Origin: Stictocephala bisonia
Taxonomy: Eukaryota; Arthropoda; Insecta; Hemiptera; Membracidae
Assembly: GCA_035578905.1 (NCBI GenBank)
Contig: JAQJVL010000153.1
Span: 248,001-312,000 of the forward strand
Direction of reading: 5' to 3'
DNA: 64,000 nucleotides
Shown: positions 1-12,212 of the stretch, piece by piece
Layout of the letters: every line of letters begins with the position of its first letter
Position numbering within the stretch: position 1 is the first letter of the stretch
Notes under the pieces: generated by a model
Told to the model about the DNA's origin: nothing
The model's input: only the letters and a program-made list of their open reading frames with translations
The model's database searches: none
Program-made: the position numbers and the translations under genes

Positions 1-888
1 TTGTCTAGGTATTCCCTCTAAGCCTAGCTTCGGAAACTTCCAGACCTGCCATGAGAGGAATTTCTTACGCACATCCAATATTGCTGCATCTGTTTACACC
101 TAGTCCCCCTCCCAAACAACTGTGGCATATCCTTTACCGAACTACCAGCATTTCCAATTGATTCTGAAATGATACAACTTCAGTTTTTGCACCACTAACA
201 AACAGGAGTTAATTTCCACAGTATAAAAAACCAATTACAAATAATTAAATTTTGAGAACGAATATCACAATTTCAGTTTAAATAATCAACATTGAAAGAT
301 AGCTCTGATGGATTACAGGTTTCGATAAACACTTTTGAATAAACACTACTGAATAAAAATATTATTAATCGGAAGTCATGAATGAAAGTTGATAAAAAAG
401 GAAAAATAAGAAACTCAGAATGTTTAAATTTTAGTTAGAGAATGTTCAATTTTCATAGATTTTTCCTTATTACATAGATGTTAATAAATAATTGATGATA
501 TTTTTGATAATAATAGTTACAGTTTAGGGTTAATTCTATAAATACATAAGCCAAGTATCATTTACTGATCGATAAAAAACCCAACACTAAAGGCTTAGGA
601 GAGTTAATCTTAGCACAAATGTTGTTTGCAAGCTGATTTTATATATTTTTTCTTTTAAATAGCTAAAAAAGGAAGATAGTAAATATCCCAGGAAAGGACA
701 ATATATAAGCAACCAAAATTTACTTTATTTTAAGGATCCTATTCCAAATCTCACAATAATGATTTAAATAACATACAGTACTCCTTTCATTTTTAATAAA
801 TGTTGGACATAATCACTGTTCAGTTTACCTTAAATGTCATAACAAATCTTTTAGTAAAAAGTAAGAAGTAATATTACGGCCCAAAGAG
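1..888. other. AT-rich non-coding, nothing recognised
   Basis: The sequence is strongly AT-rich with stops in all frames. I see no domain, RNA gene or repeat structure before the array that begins near 889. Confidence 0.6.
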
Positions 889-2333
889 AGTTCTGACATT
901 GCCTTTGTCCCTGTAAGAGGTCTGGCCTAGCTGAATCTGTCAGCTAGGTCCCTGTACACAATTCAGCCACTGCAAAGTTGCCATTACCTCGCCTTTGTCC
1001 CTTTAATAAGTCTGAACTAAGCTGATTGTGCAAGTTAGGCCCCTGTACACAAGTCTGACTCTGTACAGTTGTTATTACATTTCCTTTGTCCCTGTAAGAG
1101 CTCTGTACCTAGATGAATCTATAAGCTAGGCCCCTGTACACAAGTCTGACTCTGTACAGTTGTTATTACATTACCTTTGTCCCTGTAAGAGCTCTGAACC
1201 TAGATAATTCTATAAGCTAGACCCCTGTACACAAGTCTGACTCTGTACAGTTGTTATTACATTACCTTTGTCCCTGTAAGAGCTCTGAACCTAGATGAAT
1301 CTATAAGCTAGGCCCCTGTACACAATTCTGACTCTGTAAAGTTGTTATTACATTACCTTTGTCCCTGTAAGAGCTCTGAACCTAGATGAATCTATAAAAT
1401 AGACCCCTGTACACAAGTTCGACTCTGTACGGTTGTTATTACATTACCTTTGTCCCTGTAAGAGCTCTGAACCTAGGTGAATCTATAAAATAGACCCCTG
1501 TACACAAGTCTGACTCTGTACAGTTGTTATTACATTTCCTTTGTCCCTGTAAGAGCTCTGAACCTAGATGATTCTATAAGCTAGACCCCTGTACACAAGT
1601 TCGACTCTGTACGGTTGTTATTACATTACCTTTGTCCCTGTAAGAGCTCTGAACCTAGATGAATCTATAAAATAGACCCCTGTACACAAGTCTGACTCTG
1701 TACAGTTGTTATTACATTACCTTTGTCCCTGTAAGAGCTCTGAACCTAGATAATTCTATAAGCTAGACCCCTGTACACAAGTCTGACTCTGTACAGTTGT
1801 TATTACATTACCTTTGTCCCTGTAAGAGCTCTGAACCTAGATGAATCTATAAGCTAGGCCCCTGTACACAATTCTGACTCTGTAAAGTTGTTATTACATT
1901 ACCTTTGTCCCTGTAAGAGCTCTGAACCTAGATGAATCTATAAAATAGACCCCTGTACACAAGTTCGACTCTGTACGGTTGTTATTACATTACCTTTGTC
2001 CCTGTAAGAGCTCTGAACCTAGATGAATCTATAAGCTAGGCCCTTATACACAATTCTGACCCTGTAGAGTTGTCATTACATTGTCTTTGTCCCTGTAAGA
2101 GCTCTAAACCTGATTGAATCTCTAAGCTTGGCTCCTGTACACAAGTCTGACCATGGAGAGTTGTCATTACATTTCCTTTGTCCCTGTAAGGGCTCTGAAC
2201 CTTGATGAATCTCTAAGCTTGGCTCCTGTACACAAGTCTGACCCTGTAGAAGAGTTGTCATCACATTCCTTTTGTTCCTGTAAGAGCTCTAAACCTTAAT
2301 GAATCCCTAAGCTAGGTCCCTGTACACAAGTTT
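889..2333. repeat. 91-bp tandem array, about 16 units
   Basis: The phrase CCTTTGTCCCTGTAAGAG recurs every 91-92 bp from 902 to about 2270, and each unit also holds CCTGTACACAAG. The first two and last three units are the most diverged, as expected at array edges. Variant units recur in the same order 546 bp apart: the block starting near 1201 repeats from 1747, so part of the array was copied as a six-unit segment. The short open frame on the minus strand at 2076-2264 is only repeat read-through. Confidence 0.95.
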
Positions 2334-2334
2334 A

Positions 2335-2348
2335 AACATGTACATGTT
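2335..2348. repeat. 14-bp perfect palindrome at array edge
   Basis: AACATGTACATGTT reads the same on both strands and lies directly after the last degenerate unit of the 91-bp array. It may simply be a mutated CCTGTACACAAG segment. Confidence 0.6.
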
Positions 2349-3660
2349 ATTTTCCTTACATTGCCTATCTGAAAGTATCTTAATCATATACATTTATTTT
2401 TTTGAATAATTTAGGATTTGCTTTGATTTTGACTGTAATATAAATCATTGGAACTCATGCAGTTAATATAATTATCAGTCAATGTAAGTTATATGATCAA
2501 CAATAAAGACAATGTAAGAAATTACTAAAGTAACTAACACCCCTACGCGGTGAATTATTTACACTTTCTAATAAATAGCCTTAGTATTTAACGAGTACAT
2601 TAACTCATCTACACTCATTCGTAATCTATATTCACAAATGTCACAAGAACAAATAATACTCCACAGTTAGAGCCTTAATAATTAATATAACATTTACAAA
2701 TAAGTTTTAATAAATATAAAGATTTTTTTACAATAAAACAACACTTTTACCATCAATATTTCATAGTTTAAGTAAGCTGGTCCGATTTGTGGATAAATAT
2801 CCTCACCACAGTTCAAATTTTAATTCGTATAAAGCTAAGAGCTCACCATAAAATATCACAAAGTCATTTCACACTTAGCTACCAAGCCATCTTGAGGAGA
2901 TTAGGGGTGGGCTGACGCAGTTCCAAGTATGCGTAACGCTGACACAGGCCTTTAACTCTTTATTGAAGCGTTAAGCCCGTGATTCGCTCCTAGTTGTGGT
3001 AACAGCTTTATTAAAATTGATTATTCATAGAATTTATCAGTGTTTTTAATAAAACGTTATATTAAATGTTAAAAACCATGCATTCATCTACTACATTTCG
3101 GCATTTTAGCAAATAAAAACAGTTCGCAATACTAATAGAGTATTCTTTTAAGTAATTGAACTCAAAAGTAACAAACCAATATGTGATAGGTCATTATAAC
3201 CAAGACCAACGTGTTTGGTGTTAATTTTATTTAAATGCAATGTAGATAGTTAATAAATTGTGTAAATACAACTCCGGGTCAAGGACACTCCTCTGCCTAT
3301 CCAAGAGATATTTCAAGATTTTTTTCGAAAACAATTCAAATGTTAAATGTTCATCTAATCTTAAGCTGGAAAACACATTTGTCTGAAACTAAAAAGCATG
3401 TTAGTGTTTTATTTTATATTTATGTCACATATTCTATGGTCATAAATAATCACATTCTACATAACTCTTTGGCGAAACTTTTACACAAAGCAAACCGTAA
3501 AAGTATGTAAAATACTAATGAATAGTTTATTTTAGACTAAACAACTTTCTAAAGCGTCCATCATATTCCCACAGATTACAATTATTAATCTTTTTTATAA
3601 ATAACTTGGAATTTACGATAGTGCAATGTTTAAACACTCGTCACAAAAACTTAATTAAAC
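2349..3660. other. AT-rich non-coding
   Basis: No ORF or repeat is supported. A less AT-rich patch at about 2875-3000 could be an old dispersed repeat, but I recognise no family. Confidence 0.5.
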
Positions 3661-3904
3661 AAGCTGATGCTGAGTGACTATAACAAGTGATGCTGAGTGA
3701 CTATAACAAGCTGATGCTGAGTGACTATAACAAGCTGATGCTGAGTGACTATAACAAGCTGATGCTGAGTGACTATAACAAGCTGATGCTGAGTGACTAT
3801 AACAAGCTGATGCTGAGTGACTATAATAAGCTGATGCTGAGTGACTATAACAAGCTGATACTGAGTGACTATAACAAGCTGATGCTGAGTGACTATAACA
3901 AGTG
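3661..3904. repeat. 24-bp tandem array, about 10 units
   Basis: The unit CTGATGCTGAGTGACTATAA plus CAAG repeats about ten times with very few changes. One early unit lacks a base. Because 24 is divisible by three, the array stays open in one frame and gives a 103-codon ORF (3687-3998) encoding MLSDYNKL repeats. There is no second conserved feature around it, so I do not call it a gene. Near-identity of units points to recent expansion. Confidence 0.95.
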
Positions 3905-5246
3905 TGTCAGAGCTGAATATTTTATTTTGTCACTAAACTTATGGTTCCTTAAAAACGGAGTGACGATGATTGACAAGAATATTCAGCTTTTTTATTAACT
4001 AATTTTAATGTTAGTTACTAATACATACATTGCTTGGTTGGGTAAAAATAAGTGATGCTCTAGTTGCCATTTCGAAAACTAAGCTTTAAATTGACCAGCT
4101 ACCAGTATTGTAAAAGCAATTGTAATGATTTTCAGAATTATATAACATTCAGTCATAGAACATGTGCGCTTTAACGACTATTTCACGTTTCAATTTTCAT
4201 CATTAAAACTAAGGCAATGTCTTACTAGAACCAAATAAATCTTTGAACATCAGCCATTTTGTACTGGATCAACCTTTTTAAGTGCTGTTTGTGGTTTTCA
4301 CCAGTGCTGGACAACCCCTTTAAAATTATGTACATCTTGATCCTATGCTCCCATTTACGATTTTCATCTAACTCCTTGCGGGCCGTTCCCCTGACATTAA
4401 AATGTTTACATAAAAACTTAGGTGCTTTATTGATGTGCCAAGTTTTATTGTTTTATCTGTAATTGTTCAGAAATTAATAATCTATTCCAGGACTTTTCTT
4501 CCATAAGCCAAACAAATTATGTTAATTGTATTATCATTTTTTAACGCGTCATATACGATGGTTTATAACATATGGAAACAAAATTAAACTTATACGAATT
4601 TAGCTAATTGATATTGCATTATAATAACAGTAAAATACGTATAGAATAACCATAGATCTGTTAAAAGAGTGATTAGTTTTAGTAGTTCGGTTTACAACGG
4701 TTGTTACTGAACTCATATTCAATTTAGCTTTTAAGTTTGGAAAATATCTAGTTTTAAAAAGAACATCAATGCTAAATTATGCACTTAAAAAGTTAACAGA
4801 TACTCTCGGAAAAAGCCACGTTACTTTTCACCCCAGTAAATACATAGCTTTTATTTCATAATAGCTTTCAAGTGCTCCTTGTCGTCATGAACTTTATGTC
4901 ATAGAAATTGTTATGAAAGAGGATTAATTATTTTTTATAAACTTCTCTACTTGGAAAATGGTAATTTTTCGAGAAGCTACTTTACTCATATTTATTTCTA
5001 AGCTTATTATATGTAATTAACTTTAAACTACAATTATATTTAACAATAATACCTTATTTTCCCAATGATCATTACGAATACATTGTAAATATATATGCTG
5101 TACAACATTTTAGGTTTTTACTTAAATCCTAATCAACAGCTGTTATCTAAGGCAAGTCAGGGTTCAGTTATAAATACACCTTATTCATTATTCAATAATA
5201 GGATGCCTATTGTCAATATATTGGCAAATATGAGGGGCGAATTAGT
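3905..5246. other. AT-rich non-coding
   Basis: A 67-codon frame at 4259-4462 has no recognisable domain or coding bias and is treated as chance. Nothing else is supported. Confidence 0.5.
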
Positions 5247-5390
5247 ACGATGAGTGTAGATGAACGATTGTAGTCATTGTTATTAACCAAGGTTAACTGT
5301 TCCTCAGAAAGAGCTTTCTTAAGGGACCTACATATTTACGTGGAATCCGTATTACGTAGTTTTTGTCAGATTTTGAACTGACTGAATATA
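5247..5390 (-). repeat. SINE-like fragment, tail part (family of 57770-58158)
   Basis: This stretch matches the 57770-57930 region in the same orientation. It shares GATGAGTGTRGATGA, CTGTTCCTCAGAAAG, AAGGGACCTAC and TTTACGTGGAATCCG in the same order. About 30 bp present in the 57.8 kb copy are missing here. Only the 3' body is present; the tRNA-like head is absent. Confidence 0.7.
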
Positions 5391-7379
5391 ATACATTGAT
5401 CCCTTGTGTAATGCAAAAACACTTCATGAGGAAAATAAATAATAGAATGGATTATATCATTTTAAAAATTACTTATGTATTCATTTAGTATATTTAATAC
5501 AATATTATACCAGGATTGTTGAGTACTTTACAACTCTATTGGTTCAGAGTTATGCAATTCAGTGTAATTAATTTAATTTTAAATATAGCAATGATAAGGT
5601 TTTTCTATAATTTACAAGAACAATAATGCGATAAAAGTCTCTTCTTTTTAGGTTCAAACAATGTTGACAAAAAAAAAATACAGAGCAGTGATGGTTACGA
5701 AGTTCTAATAAATACAGATTACATCTGTACAGATATAATGTAGTGTACAGATTGCCCCTAGAGCTTCGTCTTTATTACTCAGCATTTCGTCAGTTCAATT
5801 ATTCATGCTTTCTTGAGTGCTCATAAAAATGAATCCACGATGATTCAAATAATACACTTCTTATCTGTCATATATTTCACTATAACTAGTTGTATAACAT
5901 TGTATATTCGTAAGTATTCAATGACACTAATATTTATAATATACTAAGTGATATAATATAATATCACAATGGTCCATAGTTGACTATACTTCATTTATTT
6001 GATGGCTTCGTTCCTAAAATCCTTCTTGCTATGAGTTCGCTCACCAAACTATCAAAACAAGATTTTGTCACATATTTTTTGCCGTCTTGTCTTATTCTTC
6101 CATTCTTTACTTTCTTAAATTAAGATTCTGGCAATGTAAATATTTCAACTTCAAGTTCATCTGGAAAAATCTCTTTATTTTGACTGTTTTCGTATTTAAT
6201 AAGGCAACAACTTGTTGAAGGTATGTAAGAAGTATTAGCTGAATAAATTGAAGTTTTTTTTATTATTTTTTTACAATGAAATTAGAAATATATGTCAAAG
6301 TGCTTGAAGCGTATTCACCGGAAGCGAAAGTCAATATTATCTATTGAAGGGAATATATCGATGAAGTGTGTGAGATCATGAATATTCAATGATGATATCG
6401 ACGTATTCATCAATGATGGTCATACGGATTCCATTCATGGTTTATCGACATACGTCTCTATGAAAGATAGATCAGGCCATAATTAGGGAGTCAGACCCTA
6501 AGCACAAAGGCCATCTTGTGTGATTGCCATCACTCTGCCCTTTGTACACTTCTAGCCGTTAAGCTCAGCCGTCACATGTCTCTGTGTGCGTTCTGCATGA
6601 ACAATAATATGTTAATGTGATTACTTTAGATGTTCTATACTGTTTTGGATTTACTAATTAATTATAAACCCCACCCACCCACCCACCAATACACGTGCAG
6701 TGATTTAAAACCTACACTTAGTTCACCTAATTCAAATAAGATATTGATGATAATAATATACTATGTTAGATAAAGGATTAAGATAAATAACACACTTTTA
6801 TAAAAATAACTAATAGCTATTAATAATTATTAATTGGTAATAGCAATAACAACCAAAATAACAAATATATTAAATATAATTTGTTTCTTGATTGTATGTT
6901 AATGGAAACCAAGTACAAGTGAATGGTATAGATCCAAAAAAGCACAAATATTACGGTGATCCAGTTTGGTAAACCAAGTTACTGCCATTGAACCAAAGTT
7001 ATTCTCTCAGATCTTTTTGTATAGAATTTAGACATTTACATCGATATAGTATTCCAAGTATGTCCATTCGTTAAGTTTGCATGCAATGTTGTTCCTGGGT
7101 AAGTTGATCTCTTCTAAAAAATAATAACTATGGTTATTCGTAAATTGAAGAATATTAATTTTATTTCAAATAGGAAGACATTATCACAATTAATACTGAT
7201 GACGCTTTTAGACCAGTGAATTTGACCTTCTTCCTCTTCGGCCAAGTTATGAAGTTGAATTTAAATACAGCCATGTCCTTAGAAAAGCTAATACACGTAA
7301 ATCCTTCACCACCCAAATTAACTCCAATGACCACTGTTCAATCCAATGACCAAATTAAATCAATACTGCTGTTCGTGTA
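5391..7379. other. AT-rich non-coding with one isolated minisatellite remnant
   Basis: No gene seen. A less AT-rich patch at about 6470-6600 is unclassified. At about 6669-6705 a C-rich run followed by AATACACGTGCAGTG looks like a single degenerate unit of the 36-bp minisatellite found elsewhere in the window. Confidence 0.5.
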
Positions 7380-7684
7380 TTGGTGGGCGGATGGGTCAAT
7401 ACCACTGTACGTGTATGGGTGGGCGGATGGGTCTATTCCACTGTACGTGTATGGGTGGGCGGATGGGTCAATACCACTGTTCGTGTATGGGTGGGTGGGT
7501 GGGTCAATACCACTGTACGTATATGGGTAGGTGGGTGAGTCAATACCACTGTACTTGTATGAGTGGGCGGGTGGGTCAATACCACTGTACGTGTATGGGT
7601 GGGCGGGTGTGTCAATACCACTGTACGTGTATGGGTGGGTGGGTGAGTCAATACCACAGTACTTGTATGGGTGGGCGGGTGGTT
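7380..7684 (+). repeat. 36-bp G-rich minisatellite, block 1
   Basis: About eight units of a 36-bp repeat whose + strand carries CACTGTACGTGTATGGGTGG followed by GGCGGGTGGGTCAATAC-type sequence. The G-rich strand is the + strand here. One unit near 7487-7503 has GGGTGGGTGGGTGGG, a canonical G-quadruplex pattern with one-base loops. As 36 is divisible by three, several long frames stay open on both strands; these are repeat artefacts. Confidence 0.95.
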
Positions 7685-7708
7685 AGGTTAGGTTAGAACT
7701 TAGGTTAA
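7681..7708 (+). repeat. Short TTAGG-like (arthropod telomere type) tract
   Basis: GGTTAGGTTAGGTTAG, then AAC and TTAGGTTA, directly abut the end of the 36-bp block. TTAGG is the usual insect telomere unit. Only about three and a half perfect units are present, so this could be chance or an interstitial telomere-like remnant. Confidence 0.5.
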
Positions 7709-8982
7709 AACTTTATTTTATTCTAAGTACAAATTAAAATGATTAGGTAATAAATTCCACCCTTATCTGGCACCTTTTCCCATCTAATTTCTTTCAATAT
7801 TTTATCATATATTCCAACTCTTGTCCTCTGCTTAATACCTCTCTTTGATCAATCGTCTTTATTTCCAGTCTATTCCATATATTCTTAGAATTTCAATAAT
7901 CTTTTTATATTTTACCATGTCAAAATATTTTTCAAGATTTAAACAAATGTGGATCTTCCGGATAATCTCTATATACCTTTCCCTATCGTCCTTAGCAGTT
8001 ATACTATACCAAATTGGGGATGGATTATTCCTTATAATTGGTCAAAGTTTTAGTTAAAGTTCACGTTAAATAATCGTAAATTATGTATTTTTATGTAATT
8101 TTTAAATTTTCAACATAAATAAAGTTGTTTTTCCAGTAAAATGTTATAGCAGTTGTGCTGATGAAATGGTTGCTAAAACGACTGTAACGCACACCTCTGA
8201 TTACATCAATGTACAACGTTTTTATAATTTGTATATGAGGATTCTATGAGGATCCACCACTAAAACGTGTTTCCATGATTTGAAAAATGTACGAACAGAA
8301 TGAGACGACGAATTTAATGTCCATTTTAATGTTTGTAACATTTCAATTACAGGGAAATCGATAATGTTAACCTCATACGACACGATCCACAAAGAAACAA
8401 AGGTGACATCTAATAGTTTGTTAGATGGGTGGTGTAAAGTTGTGCATACTCATATAACAGCTGTGAACTGATAACTATCTGAAATATGCTGCACATTATT
8501 TCACTATCGTCGTTTTATATAATACTTGCCGACATCCCTTGCTTCGCAATGGAGTGGTTCTCTACACTTGCTTACTCTTCCCTCTGTGGTTCTCTAAGCT
8601 ACTAAATTAATATAAAAGCTCAGCCTTCTGCCATTCTCTTAAAAGGCTACTTACTTCAGGGGGTGCAAAGCAGTGCAATAATTTCAGAGATAATATAAAT
8701 GACCATAAACATTGCACAACGAAATTTAAAGCACGCTTCTGCGTCGTGTTTATGATGTTTAATTAGCTGTTTGAAATAAATGTTTAGATTAAAATAATTC
8801 AAATATTAGTTTTATGGAATAAAGCTAGCGTTGAGGAACTGTTTCTTCCACTTAGAAATGGATTTTTAATAAATGCTTTGTTAACAAATATCTATGATAC
8901 AAAAGCTAACTTTCCTCAAAATTTCATAAAGTTTCAGAGGTTCCAGAGATTTTATGATGAGTGAGTACATAGGTTTTGATTA
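7709..8982. other. AT-rich non-coding
   Basis: A 70-codon frame at 7845-8057 shows no domain and a composition typical of chance AT-rich ORFs. No repeats or RNA genes recognised. Confidence 0.5.
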
Positions 8983-8984
8983 TA

Positions 8985-9035
8985 TACAGGGTGAGGCAGA
9001 CCACCCGTGCAGTATGCATAGCACGTCTTGTCTTG
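8985..9035 (-). repeat. Single copy of a motif related to the 65-bp array
   Basis: Read on the minus strand this segment contains GCTATGCATACTGCA, a diverged 7-bp spacer and TCTGCCTCACCC. Those blocks occur in the same order in each unit of the 65-bp array at 11.4-12.2 kb. The + strand version begins ACAGGGTGAGGCAGA, which resembles a transposon terminus, but no partner terminus was found. Confidence 0.65.
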
Positions 9036-9369
9036 TGGCATTAAAAATAAAAATGCTTTCACTATAAATGATGACCTGAGGTCAATTCTCAAATATCTCT
9101 AACATGAATTAAAATCCTAAAATAAAGGATGAAGTCTTGTTATATTAAGTATTTATAGTAACCTCTATTTTGAACACAGAAAATTAACTAAAATCTGTTT
9201 AGGTATTTACCAAAATTAACCAAAGGGGCAAAATTGTTTTCTTGGTAGAGGTTAATTTTTTTACATTTTTTAAATCATGTCTTGAGTAGAAGAAAATCAA
9301 TTGAAAGGTTTTCTTAAAATAACAGTTTGTTTAAAACAACTTATGTGTGTTTCCTAAAAGAAAGGACTA

Positions 9370-10045
9370 ACATATGAAGATAGTGATACAGGCAGAGCCA
9401 ATCAACTCAACGCTGGACGTAATGGATTACAAATTTTTAGCCACTGATGAGGTCAAATATCTGGGAGTTACTTTGACTAGCCAAAATAAAATGGAAGAGA
9501 AAATACGAGTTAGAATTTGTGCAGCAAACTAATATTACTGGAGTCTCCTAAAGCTATTCAAAAGTAAACTACTGTCAATAAACACAAAAATAAGAATGTA
9601 TATAGCTATTGTACAACATTTTCTATTGTATGGATCTAAGGTGTGGACCTTAACAATGTATAGCAAAAAGGACTGATTACATTTGAAAACTAAATTTTAA
9701 GAAGAATATATGGACCTACCTATGAATCATGAGTGTGGAAAATGAAGAAGAGTAGAGAGATTAGAGAACTGTACAAGAGACCTGATATTGTGGTGGTGGT
9801 TAGGAGCAGAATAATACGATGGCTTGGTCATTTGAGGAGAAGGGAAGAAGAAAAAAATTATAAGTAAGGTATGGATGGGGAAACCAGCAGGAAGGTGACC
9901 TCTAAGACGACCAAGAATAAGATGGGATGACCAAGTGGAACAGGATGTGAGAAGTCTTGGTGGAGACATCGAGATGGCAGAGGATAGAGGACTGTCCAGG
10001 CAACTTGTTGGCGAGGCCGAAAATCACCTTGGATTGAGTGATTTT
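9370..10045 (+). pseudogene. Non-LTR retrotransposon remnant, RT C-terminal region
   Basis: Translation in shifting frames gives the C-terminal part of insect endonuclease-reverse transcriptase proteins: FKYLGVTLTSQNK, then YYWSLLKLFKSKLLSINTKI, a run like LLYGSKVWTLT, and further on GKPAGR with a PRIRWDDQVEQDVRSLGG-like run and VGEAENHLGL. The RT palm motifs upstream are absent, so the copy is 5'-truncated or eroded. Stops and frameshifts are frequent, including within the YYW and WTLT regions. The order of motifs supports the assignment more than any single match. It is a dead fragment; the exact clade (RTE-like or relatives) cannot be fixed from here. Confidence 0.75.
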
Positions 10046-11360
10046 ACACAAGGGTAAGAGTAAGTATGTGTGTTTCCAGCTGTTAAAAAACCTTGAAACA
10101 AATTTAGCTCGTCATTAGAGAAATACAACTGATTACTTTAGATGAATCTAAATTTTATTTATATTAATTTAAAAATTAAAAATAAATTAGAATAGATAAA
10201 AATAAATATATTAAAAAATCATATTAAGTACATAACTTTAGAAATTTAATATTTCAAACTACTTTACACATTCTATTTTACAGGGGTGAAATTTGAGCAC
10301 GTGCAGACTATTAGTAGTTGATTATGGTTTGGTAATTTTTTACTATGGTATAAAAAGGACCCAAACTATTCAGCTTTAAAAAAGGTTAAATGTTTAATAG
10401 GAAATAGATATAAAAAAAAACATGTAAGGAACTTTGGACAGTTAAATGTCTATAATTTGTATCTCAAGTTAATGTGATTCCTGAATTTTAAATTAAGCTA
10501 AATAAATATTTCAGCCAAAATAATCAGTTGCATTTCAGAAATCAAATCCTAAAATTGGTTTCAAGGTATTTTATAACAGTTGGGCACGAGCATAAGTTGT
10601 AAAACCTTTATTTAAAAAAAAAAAGAAATTAATATCATATCACTTAAGCAATATTTTATATTTAATAACAATTTTTTCATAATTTACTCTGGTCTCATAA
10701 AAGAAATTAGCCTTTCCTGTCCATTTTATTTACTAACAAGACTTTACCCTTTATTTTATCATTTTAATTCATGTTAGAAAGATTTAATAATTGACCACAG
10801 GTCATTCAGTTTTGAAGGTGAGTGTCCTATATATATATAACGTAAAACACTGGGGAAATTACGTTAAAAACACGTTTCCGCTTATTTATTGATAACCACG
10901 GAAGGTAAAAAAAAGAGTACAAACAAACTTTATTCGTCTTAACGAGACCTTTAAAATGACACACAACATGATACAAATGTTTGCTTTTCAACATTTTTGA
11001 CTAGGGTTAAGGAACCTACATCAAAATGCGCTTAATTGCATTCATGTGGCATATCATAAATAAGCGGTTTGAACAAGTGGTTAAGAATTTACAATTGGGA
11101 TAAACATAACTCAAATGGTAGATAATTAGAGGATATTCTGTAATTGTAAAAATTCTCTACAAAATCGTTCGTCATTTTGAAAGGAATTAAGATGAGTGAA
11201 TTTTGTTTACGCCAATGAGTTTCTTTCAACAAGTCCTTTAAAATGGTGTATTGCTTGTCCCACTTTTTCATTAAATCTTTCGAGTTTGAAATTCGAACTC
11301 ACGACCATTAGTTTTGGAAGACGCTTCATGTGAGGCATGTGTAAATATTGAAAAAAAGTT
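10046..11360. other. AT-rich non-coding, possible tRNA-like B box
   Basis: No coding signal. On the minus strand around 11288-11306, GTGAGTTCGAATTTC resembles a pol III B box, but I could not find a matching A box at the right distance, so a SINE is not called. The 60-codon minus frame at 11089-11271 has no recognisable domain. Confidence 0.45.
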
Positions 11361-11406
11361 CAAATTTTTTCATCAACATCTATGTAGATGTTGATGAAAA
11401 AATTTG
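11361..11406. repeat. Perfect hairpin, 22-bp arms, beside 65-bp array
   Basis: Bases 11361-11382 and 11385-11406 are exact reverse complements separated by TG. The arms begin CAAATTTTTTCATC. It lies 27 bp before the first unit of the 65-bp array. Confidence 0.95.
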
Positions 11407-11432
11407 AATGCTGTTTATTATAAATACGTCAA

Positions 11433-12212
11433 GTGCTCTCTACACTAGACCGAACACACACCCGCTATGCAAACTGCAAGTGTGCTCTGCCTCACCCGTG
11501 CTCTCTACACTAGACCGATCACACACCCGCTATGCATACTGCAAGTGTGCTCTGCCTCACCCGTGCTCTCTACACTAGACCGAACACACACCCGCTATGC
11601 ATACTGCAAGTGTGCTCTGCCTCACCCGTGCTCTCTACACTAGACCGAACACACACCCGCTATGCATACTGCAAGTGTGCTCTGCCTCACCCGTGCTCTC
11701 TACACTAGACCGAACACACACCCGCTATGCATACTGCAAGTGTGCTCTGCCTCACCCGTGCTCTCTACACTAGACCGAACACACACCCGCTATGCATACT
11801 GCAAGTGTGCTCTGCCTCACCCGTACTCTCTACACTAGACCGAACACACACCCGCTATTCATACTGCAAGTGTGCTCTGCCTCACCCGTGCTCTCTACAC
11901 TAGACCGAACACACACCCGCTATGCATACTGCAAGTGTGCTCTGCCTCACCCGTGCTCTCTACACTAGACCGAACACACACCCGCTATGCATACTGCAAG
12001 TGTGCTCTGCCTCACCCGTGCTCTCTACACTAGACCAAACACACACCCCCTATGCATACTGCAAGTGTGCTCTGCCTCACCCGTGCTCTCTACACTAGAC
12101 CGAACACACACCCGCGCTTTCATACTCTAAGTGTGCTCTGCCTCACCCGTGCTCTCTACACTAGACCGAACACACACCCGCTATGTATACTGCAAGTGTG
12201 CTCCTCTTACCC
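11433..12212. repeat. 65-bp tandem array, about 12 units
   Basis: GTGCTCTCTACACTAGACCG recurs every 65 bp, followed by ACACACCCGCTATGCATACT and TGCTCTGCCTCACCC. Units are nearly identical in the centre, with one diverged unit near 12115 (CGCTTTCATACTCTAAG) and a degenerate last unit. Each full unit contains TATGCATA, a perfect 8-bp palindrome. Part of the unit is found as a single diverged copy near 9 kb. Confidence 0.97.

Noticed and set aside
3687..3998. 103-codon ORF encoding MLSDYNKL repeats
   Set aside because: The 24-bp repeat is a multiple of three, so an open frame is expected by chance. There are no flanking domain, signal sequence or splice evidence.
11288..11306. tRNA-like B box on the minus strand
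   Set aside because: No A box at a suitable distance and no repeat copy elsewhere in the window.
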